Shown in pieces: positions 44,876 to 54,178 of a DNA stretch of 64,000 nucleotides. The stretch is from Clostridia bacterium (GTDB taxonomy: Bacteria > Bacillota > Clostridia > Oscillospirales > Acutalibacteraceae): the NCBI GenBank assembly GCA_017436255.1, contig JAFSDK010000058.1, forward strand, positions 1 to 64,000. Reading direction: 5' to 3'. Each line of letters starts with the position of its first letter. Position 1 is the first letter of the stretch. The position numbers and the translations under genes were made by a program. The notes beneath the pieces were generated by a model. It saw nothing but the letters and a program-made list of their open reading frames with translations. It was not told the DNA's origin and did not search any database.

Positions 44876-46071
44876 TAAAATTCCCCGTTTCTGTATCCGT
44901 CGGCAAGGGCTTTAAATGCGGGCAAAGAATTTAAAATTTGTTCGGTTGAAACGCAATAAGAAATTCTTACGTAACCCTCATATCCAAAACTGTCGCTCGG
45001 TACAAGTAAAAGTTCATATTTCTTTGCATTTTCGCAAAATCTGTTAGCATCTTTTTCAAGTGCTTTAACAAATAGATAAAACGCACCGTCAGGGCTAACT
45101 AAATCAAAACCGTATTCTTTTAAAGCGTCACAAAGTATATCACGGTTTTTCTTATAAATATCAATATCGGCCGTCATACCAAGACAATGTGGTATAACAC
45201 GCTGAAAAAGACTTGAAGCACATACGTATCCGAGCGCTCTGCCGGCACCTGCAACTGCATCAAAAATCAAAGATGGATTAAATGATTTGTCAGAAATTAG
45301 AATATAACCGATTCGTTCACCCGGAAGTGATAATGATTTACTGAATGAATAACAAACTATGGTGTTATCGTAAAATTTGGGTACAAACGGAACCTCGATG
45401 TCATCATAAACGAGTTCACGATAAGGTTCGTCAGAAATAAGGAATATCGGATGTCCAAATTTCTCTTCACTTTCACGCAAAATTTCAGATAATTTCTCAA
45501 TTGTTTCGCGCGAGAAAACAACGCCTGAAGGGTTGCAGGGTGAATTTATAACAACGGCCTTCACATTTTCGTTCATAGCTGCCTTCAATGCATCAAAGTC
45601 AATCTGAAAATCTGACTCACGACATTTAACAATCTTCATTTTAGCACCAGAGGTTTCAATAAATACCTTATATTCAGGAAAAAAAGGTGCAAAAACAATT
45701 ATCTCATCATTTTTTTCAGCTATTGCTTTAAAAGTAATTGTTAAAGCAGCTGCAGCCCCAGTTGTAAAGTAAATATTATTACCGGTAAATGTGGTGTCGT
45801 ATGTATCGTTTAACCAATTAGCGACGATGTTTCGTATGTTCATATCTCCCGGTGCCGAGGTATAACCGTGAAGTTTAACAGAATCTTCCTCATTAATGAG
45901 TTTCATGATGGTTTCATCAACAATTGACGGCGCAGGTACACTTGGGTTGCCAAGACTAAAATCAAAAACGTTCTCTCTACCTATTTCAGCAGCACGCTTA
46001 TTACCATATTCAAACATTTCACGAATTACAGATCTAACCTGTCCTAAATTTATCATTTCTTGCGATAACAT
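44875..46071 (-). CDS. Class I/II PLP-dependent aminotransferase, likely aromatic
   Basis: 398 residues, fold type I. Substrate and cofactor motifs: FSLGNPSVPAP, NSPCNPSGVVFS, ISDEPYRELVYDD and the PLP-lysine motif YSFSKSLSLPGERIGY. First gene of the aro operon, so phenylpyruvate or hydroxyphenylpyruvate amination is the natural guess; the family also includes Asp and Ala enzymes. ATG 46071 is preceded by a GGGGG site and a consensus promoter. Confidence 0.85.
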   Translation of the reverse strand: MLSQEMINLGQVRSVIREMFEYGNKRAAEIGRENVFDFSLGNPSVPAPSIVDETIMKLINEEDSVKLHGYTSAPGDMNIRNIVANWLNDTYDTTFTGNNIYFTTGAAAALTITFKAIAEKNDEIIVFAPFFPEYKVFIETSGAKMKIVKCRESDFQIDFDALKAAMNENVKAVVINSPCNPSGVVFSRETIEKLSEILRESEEKFGHPIFLISDEPYRELVYDDIEVPFVPKFYDNTIVCYSFSKSLSLPGERIGYILISDKSFNPSLIFDAVAGAGRALGYVCASSLFQRVIPHCLGMTADIDIYKKNRDILCDALKEYGFDLVSPDGAFYLFVKALEKDANRFCENAKKYELLLVPSDSFGYEGYVRISYCVSTEQILNSLPAFKALADGYRNGEF

Positions 46072-46106
46072 AATTAACCCCCATAGTGCTAAAGTTATAT
46101 TTAATT

Positions 46107-46135
46107 ATTATAACTTTTAAAATTTCCTCTGTCAA
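46107..46135 (-). promoter_or_regulatory. Promoter of the aromatic amino-acid operon
   Basis: On the minus strand, TTGACA (46135-46130), 17-base spacer, TATAAT (46112-46107), 36 bases before the first gene. No T-box or attenuator lies between. Confidence 0.82.
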
Positions 46136-46236
46136 CAATTCATTAAATAAAAAACACCTGTAAATCACAGTAATTTTTAAGTAAAATTTTGTTTTAACAT
46201 AATATTTTGTCACTTGGCTTGATAAAACAAAGAAGA

Positions 46237-46288
46237 AAAGCACCAACCATAAAGGTTGATGCTTTTGTATTCTGGAGCGGGTGATGGG
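46237..46288 (-). repeat. 52-bp duplicate of the tRNA-Gly 3' end plus its terminator (copy A)
   Basis: Identical over 52 bases to 46438-46489. It includes the terminator hairpin (AAAGCACCAACC and GGTTGATGCTTT) and the last bases of the tRNA with CCA, but no tRNA body or promoter, so it is a non-functional partial duplicate. Confidence 0.85.
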
Positions 46289-46437
46289 TGAGATTGCGAG
46301 CGCGTCCAGTGGACGATGGAGCGAGCAAAACGAAGCGCCGCGGTCGACAATTGAGATGCGGTAGCATCGAATCGTCGGGAACCGCAAGAGAGCGAACCTT
46401 AGGTTCGATTCCCGTTGAATAACTAACAATAAAAATT
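46289..46437. repeat. GC-rich block with short palindromes between the tRNA repeats
   Basis: Composition is much richer in G+C than the surroundings. It holds small hairpins CGTCCA-G-TGGACG, GATGC-GGTA-GCATC and CGAACC-TTA-GGTTCG. The end GGTTCGATTCCCG mimics a tRNA T-arm and is the inverted complement of GGGAATCGAACC in the adjacent tRNA. No convincing gene is present; open frames across it look like spurious tRNA-antisense ORFs. It may be a tRNA-associated repeat or insertion. Confidence 0.55.
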
Positions 46438-46470
46438 AAAGCACCAACCATAAAGGTTGATGCTTTTGTA
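46438..46470 (-). terminator. Terminator of tRNA-Gly (within 52-bp repeat copy B, 46438-46489)
   Basis: Stem AAAGCATCAACC/GGTTGGTGCTTT on the minus strand, just after the tRNA CCA end. Part of the perfect 52-bp repeat shared with 46237-46288. Confidence 0.75.
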
Positions 46471-46473
46471 TTC

Positions 46474-46548
46474 TGGAGCGGGTGATGGGAATCGAACCCA
46501 CACGACCAGCTTGGAAGGCTGGGATTCTAGCCATTGAACTACACCCGC
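46474..46548 (-). tRNA. tRNA-Gly (anticodon TCC)
   Basis: Full cloverleaf on the minus strand: acceptor GCGGGTG/CACCCGC, D-arm TAGTTCAATGGCTAGAAT, anticodon arm CAGCC-TTCCAAG-CTGG (anticodon TCC), T-arm GTGGGTTCGATTCCCA, and encoded CCA at the 3' end. It has its own promoter and terminator. Confidence 0.95.
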
Positions 46549-46567
46549 AGTTTTTCGGCAAGGACTA

Positions 46568-46596
46568 TAATAACATAATCCCCGCCGTTAGTCAAG
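46568..46596 (-). promoter_or_regulatory. Promoter of tRNA-Gly
   Basis: On the minus strand, TTGACT (46596-46591), 17-base spacer, TATTAT (46573-46568), about 20 bases before the tRNA. It sits just after the clpE-like stop. Confidence 0.75.
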
Positions 46597-46609
46597 CGAA
46601 AAATTAAAA

Positions 46610-48871
46610 TTATTTATACGTAATTATAAATTCATTTTGGTACTTAACGTCGATTTTTGTAATGGTTTTATCGCAGTTGTCAATAATAATGTCGACAATT
46701 TTATCTTCAATATTCTTACGAATTCTATTTCTCAAGTCACGTGCGCCTGATTTTGCACCTGAAGATGATTTTGCTAAATACTTACAAACAGAATTATCAT
46801 ATGTCATTTCAATATTTTTTTCATACATAACCGACTTTAATTCATCAAGCATTAAAGCAGAAATCCTTACAAGACTTTCCTCACTAAGCGGCGTAAATAC
46901 CACGATTTCATCAATTCTAGCTAAAAATTCGGGACGTAAAAATTCACTAAGTGCTTTAAGTGCCTTTTCCTTTGAAATATCAGTTTCACTTTTAGCAAAT
47001 CCAATTGCACTTCCCTGCTTGTCGCTACCCGCATTTGATGTCATAACGATTATGGTATTTTCGAAATTAACTACACGTCCTTGTGCATCTGTTACACGAC
47101 CATCATCAAAAATTTGAAGTAAAATATTTAGAACATCAGGATGTGCCTTTTCAATTTCATCAAGTAAAATCACGGAATATGGTTTGCGACGTACCTTTTC
47201 AGTTAATTGTCCTGCTTCATCATAACCAACGTATCCGGGAGGCGCACCAATTAAACGAGATACAGAATGCTTCTCCATAAATTCAGACATATCAAGTCTA
47301 ATCATTGTTTCAGGAGTTGAAAATAGTTGTTCAGATAATACCTTAACAAGTTCTGTTTTGCCAACACCGGTGGGACCAACAAATATAAATGAAGCCGGTC
47401 TGCGATGTGCAGTTGTTTGTACTCTTGAACGTCTAACCGCAGCAGAAACTGCATGCGCAGCCTCATCTTGACCGATAATTCGTTTTTTGATTTCGCTCTC
47501 AAGAGTTGAAAGTTTTTTAAGATCGCTTTCTTGAATCTTTGCCGCAGGAATTCCGGTCCAAAGTTCAATAACAGTGGCAACGTCCATATCGGTAACTACT
47601 TTGTTTGATGCAGGTTCATACAACATAGCGGCATCTTTTTTATACTTTTCAAGAGCTGCCTTTCTATTAGCGAGTTTTTCATAATCAGGATTATCCAACT
47701 CGGCTTCAAGATTTTCAATTTCAATAGTTGTTTCTTTAATTTTTTTGTTTACTGAATAAAGTTGGTCAACGGCCTTATTTGCAAGACTTGCACAAGCACA
47801 TGCTTCGTCAAGCAAATCGATTGCCTTATCCGGCAAAAATCTATCATTAACATAACGTTCAGAAAGATGTACTATTTTTCTAACCAACTCATCAGAAACG
47901 GTCACGTTGTGAAATCCTTCATAGTAGCCTTTGACACCTAATAGAATGTTTTCAGCATCGGCAATTGAAGGTTCTTCAACAGTAATAGGTTGAAATCTTC
48001 TTTCAAGTGCTGCATCTTTTTCAATATATTTTCTATATTCTTTAAATGTTGTAGCGCCAATCACTTGAATTTCACCACGTGAAAGCGCGGGCTTTAGTAT
48101 GTTAGCGGCATTCATAGAGCCTTCGGCAGAGTCGCCAGCACCAACCAAATTATGAATCTCGTCAATAAAAAGAATTATATTACCTTGACTCTTTATTTCG
48201 TCAATAAGTCCCTTAACACGACTTTCAAATTGACCTCTAAACTGTGTACCAGCAACAAGCCCTGTCAAATCCAATAAATATATTTCTTTATCAAGAAGTC
48301 TTGCAGGCGCTTGACCATTTACAATCATCATTGCAAGTCCCTCAGCGATGGCAGTCTTACCAACACCGGGCTCGCCAATTAAGCACGGATTATTTTTTGA
48401 ACGACGTGATAAAATTTGAATAGCTCGCGAAAGTTCATCATCACGACCAATAATAGCATCAAGCTTGCCGATTCGTGCTTTTTCGGTAAGGTTTACACAA
48501 TACTGGTCAATAAAGCGTTTTTTCTTCTTTTTCGGCTTATCTTTCTTCTCATCAACTTCGCCCTGCGTATTTTCAGTAGCAGTAGAATCGCCAAATAAGT
48601 TATTTAAAAACGGAAAGGCCGGAGCGGTACCAAGTGAGAAGGCATCGTCTTCAGACTCATCATTAAGAGCCATTATATCCATAAATTGTTCGCTCATCTG
48701 CTCAATATCTTCATCCGAAATATTCATCTTTTTAAGCATATCGTCAATAGGCTTAATGCCTAATTCTTTAGCACAAACAAGGCAAAGTCCCTGCGGGCCT
48801 AAATCCGCCTTTGTAGGGTCAGAAATAAACACTACTGCAGGTCTTTTGTTACACTTTGAACACAACTTCAT
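46610..48871 (-). CDS. ClpE/ClpC-type AAA+ ATPase with N-terminal zinc finger
   Basis: 753 residues. An N-terminal treble-clef-like zinc finger (Cys4, Cys7, Cys30, Cys33) as in ClpE is followed by two AAA+ modules: NBD1 with [14 protein letters not shown] and [12 protein letters not shown]2 with [12 protein letters not shown] and [13 protein letters not shown] coiled middle domain lies between (about 385-440). The ClpP-docking IGF loop is present in [10 protein letters not shown], so it should feed substrates to ClpP. There is no Clp-N repeat domain. Last gene of the long ruvC-led operon, 24 bases after cvpA, with AAAGGAG before the start. No CtsR operator was recognised. Confidence 0.9.
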   Translation of the reverse strand: MKLCSKCNKRPAVVFISDPTKADLGPQGLCLVCAKELGIKPIDDMLKKMNISDEDIEQMSEQFMDIMALNDESEDDAFSLGTAPAFPFLNNLFGDSTATENTQGEVDEKKDKPKKKKKRFIDQYCVNLTEKARIGKLDAIIGRDDELSRAIQILSRRSKNNPCLIGEPGVGKTAIAEGLAMMIVNGQAPARLLDKEIYLLDLTGLVAGTQFRGQFESRVKGLIDEIKSQGNIILFIDEIHNLVGAGDSAEGSMNAANILKPALSRGEIQVIGATTFKEYRKYIEKDAALERRFQPITVEEPSIADAENILLGVKGYYEGFHNVTVSDELVRKIVHLSERYVNDRFLPDKAIDLLDEACACASLANKAVDQLYSVNKKIKETTIEIENLEAELDNPDYEKLANRKAALEKYKKDAAMLYEPASNKVVTDMDVATVIELWTGIPAAKIQESDLKKLSTLESEIKKRIIGQDEAAHAVSAAVRRSRVQTTAHRRPASFIFVGPTGVGKTELVKVLSEQLFSTPETMIRLDMSEFMEKHSVSRLIGAPPGYVGYDEAGQLTEKVRRKPYSVILLDEIEKAHPDVLNILLQIFDDGRVTDAQGRVVNFENTIIVMTSNAGSDKQGSAIGFAKSETDISKEKALKALSEFLRPEFLARIDEIVVFTPLSEESLVRISALMLDELKSVMYEKNIEMTYDNSVCKYLAKSSSGAKSGARDLRNRIRKNIEDKIVDIIIDNCDKTITKIDVKYQNEFIITYK

Positions 48872-48895
48872 ATTAAAATTAAATCTCCTTTAGAA

Positions 48896-49588
48896 TTAGA
48901 AAATGCCCGGTAATAATTCAAGCAAAAACCTAAAAATATACGTACTATTAACTGATGCATTAGTAAAAAATAAAAATCCACCGGTTATTGAAATTAAAAA
49001 CTTTGTTAACAGGATAAATATTATAGCATAAATTGTACCATTTACAATACCCAAAATTCCACCGAGAAAACGATTAACTTTACCAATTATACTAAATGAG
49101 AATATCCCACTAAGAAGTTTGGTTAAAAATTTACAAAGAAAAGACAGGCCAACAAATAATATAAGTGACGTGATAACCTTAACAAATGAAACGGCAATTG
49201 GTTTTACTGTATTTTGGCTTAATTTAACGGCAACGGAATGTGCTGTATCAACATTAGCAATATCTATTTTAAAATCAGATTCACTAACGTTTTCATTGTT
49301 TTTAACAAATTTTGGCAATGAATCCCAAACGCTTTTTGAAATACCTTCTTCTGTTTTATTTATGCTTTCGGTTATAGTTGTTTCAACCGTTTTAACAACA
49401 CCAGGACCAATAATCTTATCATAAATGAAATCAGAAATCGGTCCGCTAAGTGTTACCGCAGCAAAAAGTGCAACCAAAAAGCTTACAATTAATGCAACTG
49501 ATTTTATAAATCCTTTTTTTACTGTAAGAATAACAGAAACTATAAATATTGCAATAATTATTAAATCAAGTAAAATTGCCATAAACAT
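48896..49588 (-). CDS. CvpA-family membrane protein
   Basis: 230 residues with four hydrophobic segments (about 4-24, 28-50, 130-160, 172-215). The N-terminal LLDLIIIAIFIVSVILTVKKGFIKS pattern, LILFVGLSFLCKFLTKLL and GKVNRFLGGILGIVNG fit the CvpA/colicin V production family, whose role in Gram-positives is unclear (cell envelope or division). It is encoded four bases after the preceding unknown gene. Confidence 0.8.
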   Translation of the reverse strand: MFMAILLDLIIIAIFIVSVILTVKKGFIKSVALIVSFLVALFAAVTLSGPISDFIYDKIIGPGVVKTVETTITESINKTEEGISKSVWDSLPKFVKNNENVSESDFKIDIANVDTAHSVAVKLSQNTVKPIAVSFVKVITSLILFVGLSFLCKFLTKLLSGIFSFSIIGKVNRFLGGILGIVNGTIYAIIFILLTKFLISITGGFLFFTNASVNSTYIFRFLLELLPGIF

Positions 49589-49592
49589 ACCT

Positions 49593-50894
49593 CTATTCTA
49601 AATTAATTTTATCAGCGGAATTGTCGGTTAGAACAATAGCATTATGATGTGAAATTGATAATACTCTTACGGTTCCGAAGGTGCAATGTCCTTCTGCTAC
49701 TTTCTCCCCGTCTACTGAATATAAATATACTATTTTATCGCTTAAAATATAAATACAATCGCCTTTAAAAGCTATATCTTGAATCTCATAATCAACATTA
49801 AATTCCGATATCTTATCACCTTTTTTGTCGAAAACATAAACGGTATTGTTGCCTTTGTTGTTTTGCTGACCCGCTACTAAAAGCGAACATTTATTACTCG
49901 GACGATTATAAATAAAAGTTTTATTTGTTTCAAAGACTTTGTTTTCAAAAGAATTCCAATTAAAAAACTCAACTCTATTTTCAAAAATGGCATAAAATGA
50001 CTTAGCATTATCTGCATCAAGATTCAGTAGTATCTGATTTTCAAAAGTTTTTGTATAAACAGGTGTAGCTGAATCAAATTCCAAAACATATAATTTTGAA
50101 ACATAACTACCTTTTTGTGCGTTTATCGCAGATAAAACTAGTTTTCTACCAGTATCATCAAGTTGAATGTCGTTAATAATGTAATCCGCACAGAACCATC
50201 TGTAAATTTCTTTACCTTTTTTATTATATACAGCAACCTCTGAAGAATATCCATCAGATTGTGTAGCAATCGCAAATGTACCATTTCTAGCAATTTTAGC
50301 AGTCAAAATATCATTTTCCGTTTTTGCTGAAATCAATTGATTTTGAAAATTATAAACGCCATATTCTTTTTCACCTTGTGAATAAATAATGAAACGCGCT
50401 TCGGAAGTAGTTATCAAAGGTCTTTCATAACCATGACTATAATTAAATAACGATTTACCGGATTTGCAATTATAACCACTAACCTGTGTAGGTGTTACAG
50501 TAATAAAAATATCATCAACCTGCACCGCATTAATTAATGAACCGCCGGAAATGCTAGACTGATAGCCATTACCGGTTCCACTTTTTGCAATTGAATTTTG
50601 CAGAAATTCAATAACCCCAGTGGGAAGACAAAATGAAAAAGTTACTAATAAAGTGACTAAGGCAATAATAATATAAAGAAAAATAAGTTTACGCTTTTTA
50701 TTACGAAGTTTATTACCTCTAATAACACGAATTTTCTTTTTTGCAGGAGCCGCAGACTTAATTTCTTCATTATCTCGGTCCACTTTATTATTAAACTTTC
50801 GCTTTTCTTTGGGTATCATTTTTATTTCATCAGTATATGTATTTTTAGTGTCTTTCCTAATTTTTCTAACCTTTTTCTTTTTATATTCAGGCAT
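49593..50894 (-). CDS. Membrane-anchored protein with beta-propeller-like domain (DUF5711-like)
   Basis: 433 residues, not confidently recognised. A very basic N-terminus (about 1-70; RKIRKDTKN, KKKIRVIRGNKLRNKKRK), a transmembrane helix (about 71-93), and an extracellular domain of about 335 residues rich in repeating short beta segments (VAVYNKKGKEIYRW, LYVLEFDSATPVY, VYVFDKKGDKISEF). It resembles DUF5711 proteins from Clostridia by memory only. The location before cvpA and after truA suggests an envelope role, but this is weak evidence. Confidence 0.55.
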   Translation of the reverse strand: MPEYKKKKVRKIRKDTKNTYTDEIKMIPKEKRKFNNKVDRDNEEIKSAAPAKKKIRVIRGNKLRNKKRKLIFLYIIIALVTLLVTFSFCLPTGVIEFLQNSIAKSGTGNGYQSSISGGSLINAVQVDDIFITVTPTQVSGYNCKSGKSLFNYSHGYERPLITTSEARFIIYSQGEKEYGVYNFQNQLISAKTENDILTAKIARNGTFAIATQSDGYSSEVAVYNKKGKEIYRWFCADYIINDIQLDDTGRKLVLSAINAQKGSYVSKLYVLEFDSATPVYTKTFENQILLNLDADNAKSFYAIFENRVEFFNWNSFENKVFETNKTFIYNRPSNKCSLLVAGQQNNKGNNTVYVFDKKGDKISEFNVDYEIQDIAFKGDCIYILSDKIVYLYSVDGEKVAEGHCTFGTVRVLSISHHNAIVLTDNSADKINLE

Positions 50895-50907
50895 TTAAAT
50901 TACCTCT

Positions 50908-51642
50908 TTAATAAAATACTTTATTCAAATATAGTGCATGAGCAGGTAACGTAGCACCTGCGCGATCACGCTGTTTTGAATTAATTATATTTATAATGTC
51001 ATCATTGCAAATTTTACCGTTTGATACATCAAGTGCTGTACCGGCAATTATCCTAACCATATTATACAAAAATCCGTCTGCGGTAATTTTAAAGCACACA
51101 ACGTCGCCTTGACGTTCTATCTCACAAGCGGTAATAGTTCTTACGGTATCTTCGACGGTTCTCTTACTTGAAGAAAAACCACAGAAATCATATCTACCTA
51201 TCATTTTTTTACAAAATTCAGACACAAGTTCATCATTGATTTTTTTAGGTACAGTTAACGTATATCTTTTAAGGAATGGGTTAGGAATATCACCATCATA
51301 AAATTTATAAATGTATTGTTTTCCTTTGGCAGTATATCGTGCATGAAAATCGTTTGAAACCTGCAGACAATTCAGTACGGCAATATCATCTGGTAAAATG
51401 GCATTTAAACCTTTGATAAAAGCCGAAACCGGCAGTTCATGATGTACGTCAAAATGACAAAAGAATTCATTGGCGTGTACACCTGCATCGGTACGACTAC
51501 ACCCCGTTACACCGACGTTTTCCTTAGTTAATACTGATAATTTTTCACACAGAACTTGTTGAATTGTGATGCCGTTAGGCTGCACCTGCCATCCGTGATA
51601 ATTAGTGCCATCGTATGAAATTTTTAATAGAAATCTACTCAT
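50908..51642 (-). CDS. truA: tRNA pseudouridine synthase A
   Basis: 244 residues. It isomerises U38-U40 in tRNA anticodon arms. Catalytic Asp52 sits in CSRTDAGVHA; YDGTNYHGWQ at the N-terminus and FLYNMVRIIAG near the C-terminus are also family signatures. It lies 13 bases after ecfT. In many Firmicutes truA follows the ECF transporter genes, so context supports the call. Confidence 0.95.
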   Translation of the reverse strand: MSRFLLKISYDGTNYHGWQVQPNGITIQQVLCEKLSVLTKENVGVTGCSRTDAGVHANEFFCHFDVHHELPVSAFIKGLNAILPDDIAVLNCLQVSNDFHARYTAKGKQYIYKFYDGDIPNPFLKRYTLTVPKKINDELVSEFCKKMIGRYDFCGFSSSKRTVEDTVRTITACEIERQGDVVCFKITADGFLYNMVRIIAGTALDVSNGKICNDDIINIINSKQRDRAGATLPAHALYLNKVFY

Positions 51643-51655
51643 AACTCACCAAAAT

Positions 51656-52465
51656 TTAGAAAAAAATATTTAGCGTTATAATGCTACAACAGAATATAAT
51701 TACAACAATTGTCGAAATAATATCACCGTTTTTAATCTTTAACTGCTTCATCATAGTTTTATTTTTTCCGCCATTATAACAACGGCTTTCCATCGCTTCG
51801 GCTAAATCATAAGCACGCCTTACGGAAGATATTAAAAGAGGTATAAGAATCGGAATAATTGCTTTTACCCTTTGCATTAGTTTACCACTCTCAAAATCGG
51901 CGCCTCTGGCTTTTTGCGCATTTATAATTTTCTCAGTTTCTTCAACCAACGTAGGTATAAAACGTAAGGCAATGGTCATCATCATTGACATTGTGTGTAC
52001 CGCACTACCTAAACCAATAAATCTAAGCGGAGAGCATAATCTTTCAATTGCAGTTGTCAGGTCGTTTGGTGTTGTTGTGTAGGTTAACGTTGCACTAATA
52101 ATAATCAGCAGAATCACCCTTAGTGACATAAATACAGAACGGCTAATTCCACCAACCGTAATTTTTATCACCCAAAATTCGTACAAAACAACACCATCTG
52201 CAACATAAAACAGATTAAGTAACATCGTGAAAATTAAAATTGGTAAAATAATTTTCAAGTTTTTTAGATACATAGAAAATGGAACTTTTGAAATTACCAT
52301 AACTACTAAAACAAACGCAACCATAAGACCAAGTGCAAAAAAATTATCGGCTATAAAAGTGAATACAAGCAACACAACCAATAAAACAATTTTAAATCTT
52401 GGGTCAAGGCTGTGAATTAAACTGTTAACAGGATAGTACTGTCCAATAGTTAAATCTTTAATCAT
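51656..52465 (-). CDS. ecfT: ECF transporter transmembrane protein EcfT
   Basis: 269 residues with about six hydrophobic segments. The coupling helices contain the ARG-type motifs INAQKARGADFESG and AEAMESRCYNGG that contact the EcfA ATPases. It forms the energy-coupling module shared by vitamin S-components, none of which is in this window. The start overlaps the ecfA2 stop region by eight bases. Confidence 0.92.
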   Translation of the reverse strand: MIKDLTIGQYYPVNSLIHSLDPRFKIVLLVVLLVFTFIADNFFALGLMVAFVLVVMVISKVPFSMYLKNLKIILPILIFTMLLNLFYVADGVVLYEFWVIKITVGGISRSVFMSLRVILLIIISATLTYTTTPNDLTTAIERLCSPLRFIGLGSAVHTMSMMMTIALRFIPTLVEETEKIINAQKARGADFESGKLMQRVKAIIPILIPLLISSVRRAYDLAEAMESRCYNGGKNKTMMKQLKIKNGDIISTIVVIIFCCSIITLNIFF

Positions 52466-53324
52466 TAGTGCAGCCCTCCTGTTTTAAATTAACAAGAAGC
52501 TTTACTGCTTCATCTACAGTAATTACATTATCGGGCAAATTAAAACCTTTTTTTCTTAAAATATCAAAAACTGTTGTAACTTGCGGAACAGAAAGATCAA
52601 TTTCTTTAAGTTCAAGACCTTTTGAAAAAACTTCTTTTGGTGTACCATACATTTGCAGTTTGCCCTTGTTCATTACAAGTATTTTATCTGCTAATGCGGC
52701 GATATCTTCCATAGAGTGAGAAACAATAATAACGGTAGCATTATATTTATCACGATAGTTTCTGATAATATCGGTTACCATTTGTCTGCCACTTGGGTCA
52801 AGACCAGCGGTAGGCTCATCAAAAGCAATAATTTCAGGTTTCATTGCAAGCACACCTGCTATTGCAACCCTACGCTTTTCGCCACCCGAAAGGTCAAAAG
52901 GTGATTTTTCAAGATAATCTTTAGAAAGACCAACCTCTAAAATAATTTCATTTACGGTTTTTTCTATTTCCTCAGAACTCATCCCCATATTTTTGGGACC
53001 AAAGGCAATATCATCATATACCGTTTCATCAAACAACTGATATTCAGGATATTGAAATACAAGACCAACTTTAAATCTGAAATTTTTAATCTTTTTAGGG
53101 TCAGCCCAAATATCGGTACCGTCAATATAAATATGCCCCTCATCGGGTTTAAGCAGTCCGTTTAGGTGCTGAATAAGGGTTGATTTACCCGAACCCGTAT
53201 GTCCGATTACGCCTATAATTTCGCCTTTTTCGGCAGTAAAACTAACGTTAGATACTGCATCACGCGAATAGGTGGTCTTTTGATTATAAATGTGTGTTAA
53301 ATTTTCAACACGCAAAAAAGACAC
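52458..53324 (-). CDS. ecfA2: ECF transporter ATPase EcfA2
   Basis: 288 residues. Walker A GHTGSGKSTLIQHL, Q-loop FQYPEYQLF, signature LSGGEKRRVAIAG, Walker B IIAFDEPTAGLDP, switch His in VSHSMED. Pairs with EcfA1 to power EcfT. Fourteen bases after ecfA1. Confidence 0.93.
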   Translation of the reverse strand: MSFLRVENLTHIYNQKTTYSRDAVSNVSFTAEKGEIIGVIGHTGSGKSTLIQHLNGLLKPDEGHIYIDGTDIWADPKKIKNFRFKVGLVFQYPEYQLFDETVYDDIAFGPKNMGMSSEEIEKTVNEIILEVGLSKDYLEKSPFDLSGGEKRRVAIAGVLAMKPEIIAFDEPTAGLDPSGRQMVTDIIRNYRDKYNATVIIVSHSMEDIAALADKILVMNKGKLQMYGTPKEVFSKGLELKEIDLSVPQVTTVFDILRKKGFNLPDNVITVDEAVKLLVNLKQEGCTND

Positions 53325-53338
53325 GCTCTCTCCTCCAA

Positions 53339-54178
53339 TTAAAATAACTTTGCAATTGCTTCGGCGGTTTCTTCAGCCGAAATTATACCTCTTGATACAT
53401 CAAAACCGTTTTTTGATAATTCGTACAACAGTTCGGTAGTTTGCGGTACGTCAAGTCCGCATTTTTTTAAAAATTCTACTTTTGAAAAAATATCGGCAGG
53501 TTTGCCGTCGTCAAGAATCGTGCCATCATCCATAACTAAAACTCTGTCGGCAAATTCGGCTTCATTCATAAAGTGGGTAATTAACACAACGGTTATGCCC
53601 TGTTCTTTGTTTAATTTTAAAATAGTATCAATAACCTCTTGCCTGCCGCTTGGGTCAAGCATAGCAGTAGGTTCATCCAAAACTATACATTGCGGCTTCA
53701 TAGCGATAACTCCCGCAATAGCAACACGCTGTTTTTGTCCGCCCGATAATCTGCTTGGTGACGAATCTTTATGCTCGTACATACCAACACTTTTTAGCGC
53801 ATAATCAACGCGCTCACGTATCTCGTTTGGTGCAATACCTAAATTTTCAGGACCAAAGGCAACGTCTTCTTCAACAACCGATGCAACAAGTTGATTATCA
53901 GGGTTTTGAAAGACCATACCAACCGTCTTTTTAATCTCAAACTCTTTATCTTCATCGGTTGTAAGCATACCGTTAACCTTAACAGTACCACCTGTGGGTT
54001 TATACAAGCCGTTTAAAAGTTTTGCTAAAGTAGATTTGCCGGAACCATTATGACCGAGAATTACGGTAAAACTACCTCTCTCAATCTTTAAATTAAGGTC
54101 TTCAATTACTGCCGAATAATTATCTTCATCCTCGTATGAGTAATAAAGGTTATCAATTTCGATAATATTATCCATCAT
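53339..54178 (-). CDS. ecfA1: ECF transporter ATPase EcfA1
   Basis: 279 residues. Walker A GHNGSGKSTLAKLL, Q-loop FQNPDNQLV, signature LSGGQKQRVAIAG, Walker B CIVLDEPTAMLDP, and ITHFMNEAEFADRV. FQNPDNQ distinguishes the EcfA1 type from EcfA2 (FQYPEYQ). The start overlaps the methyltransferase gene stop by four bases. Confidence 0.93.
   Translation of the reverse strand: MMDNIIEIDNLYYSYEDEDNYSAVIEDLNLKIERGSFTVILGHNGSGKSTLAKLLNGLYKPTGGTVKVNGMLTTDEDKEFEIKKTVGMVFQNPDNQLVASVVEEDVAFGPENLGIAPNEIRERVDYALKSVGMYEHKDSSPSRLSGGQKQRVAIAGVIAMKPQCIVLDEPTAMLDPSGRQEVIDTILKLNKEQGITVVLITHFMNEAEFADRVLVMDDGTILDDGKPADIFSKVEFLKKCGLDVPQTTELLYELSKNGFDVSRGIISAEETAEAIAKLF

Noticed and set aside
46072..46200. T-box or attenuator before the aromatic amino-acid operon
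   Set aside because: The interval between promoter and first start is 36 bases, with no T-box sequence or terminator hairpin.
46194..46451. Open frame across the GC-rich block and tRNA repeat on the minus strand
   Set aside because: It reads through the duplicated tRNA end and terminator and through short palindromes, with no ribosome site; such frames near tRNAs are commonly spurious.
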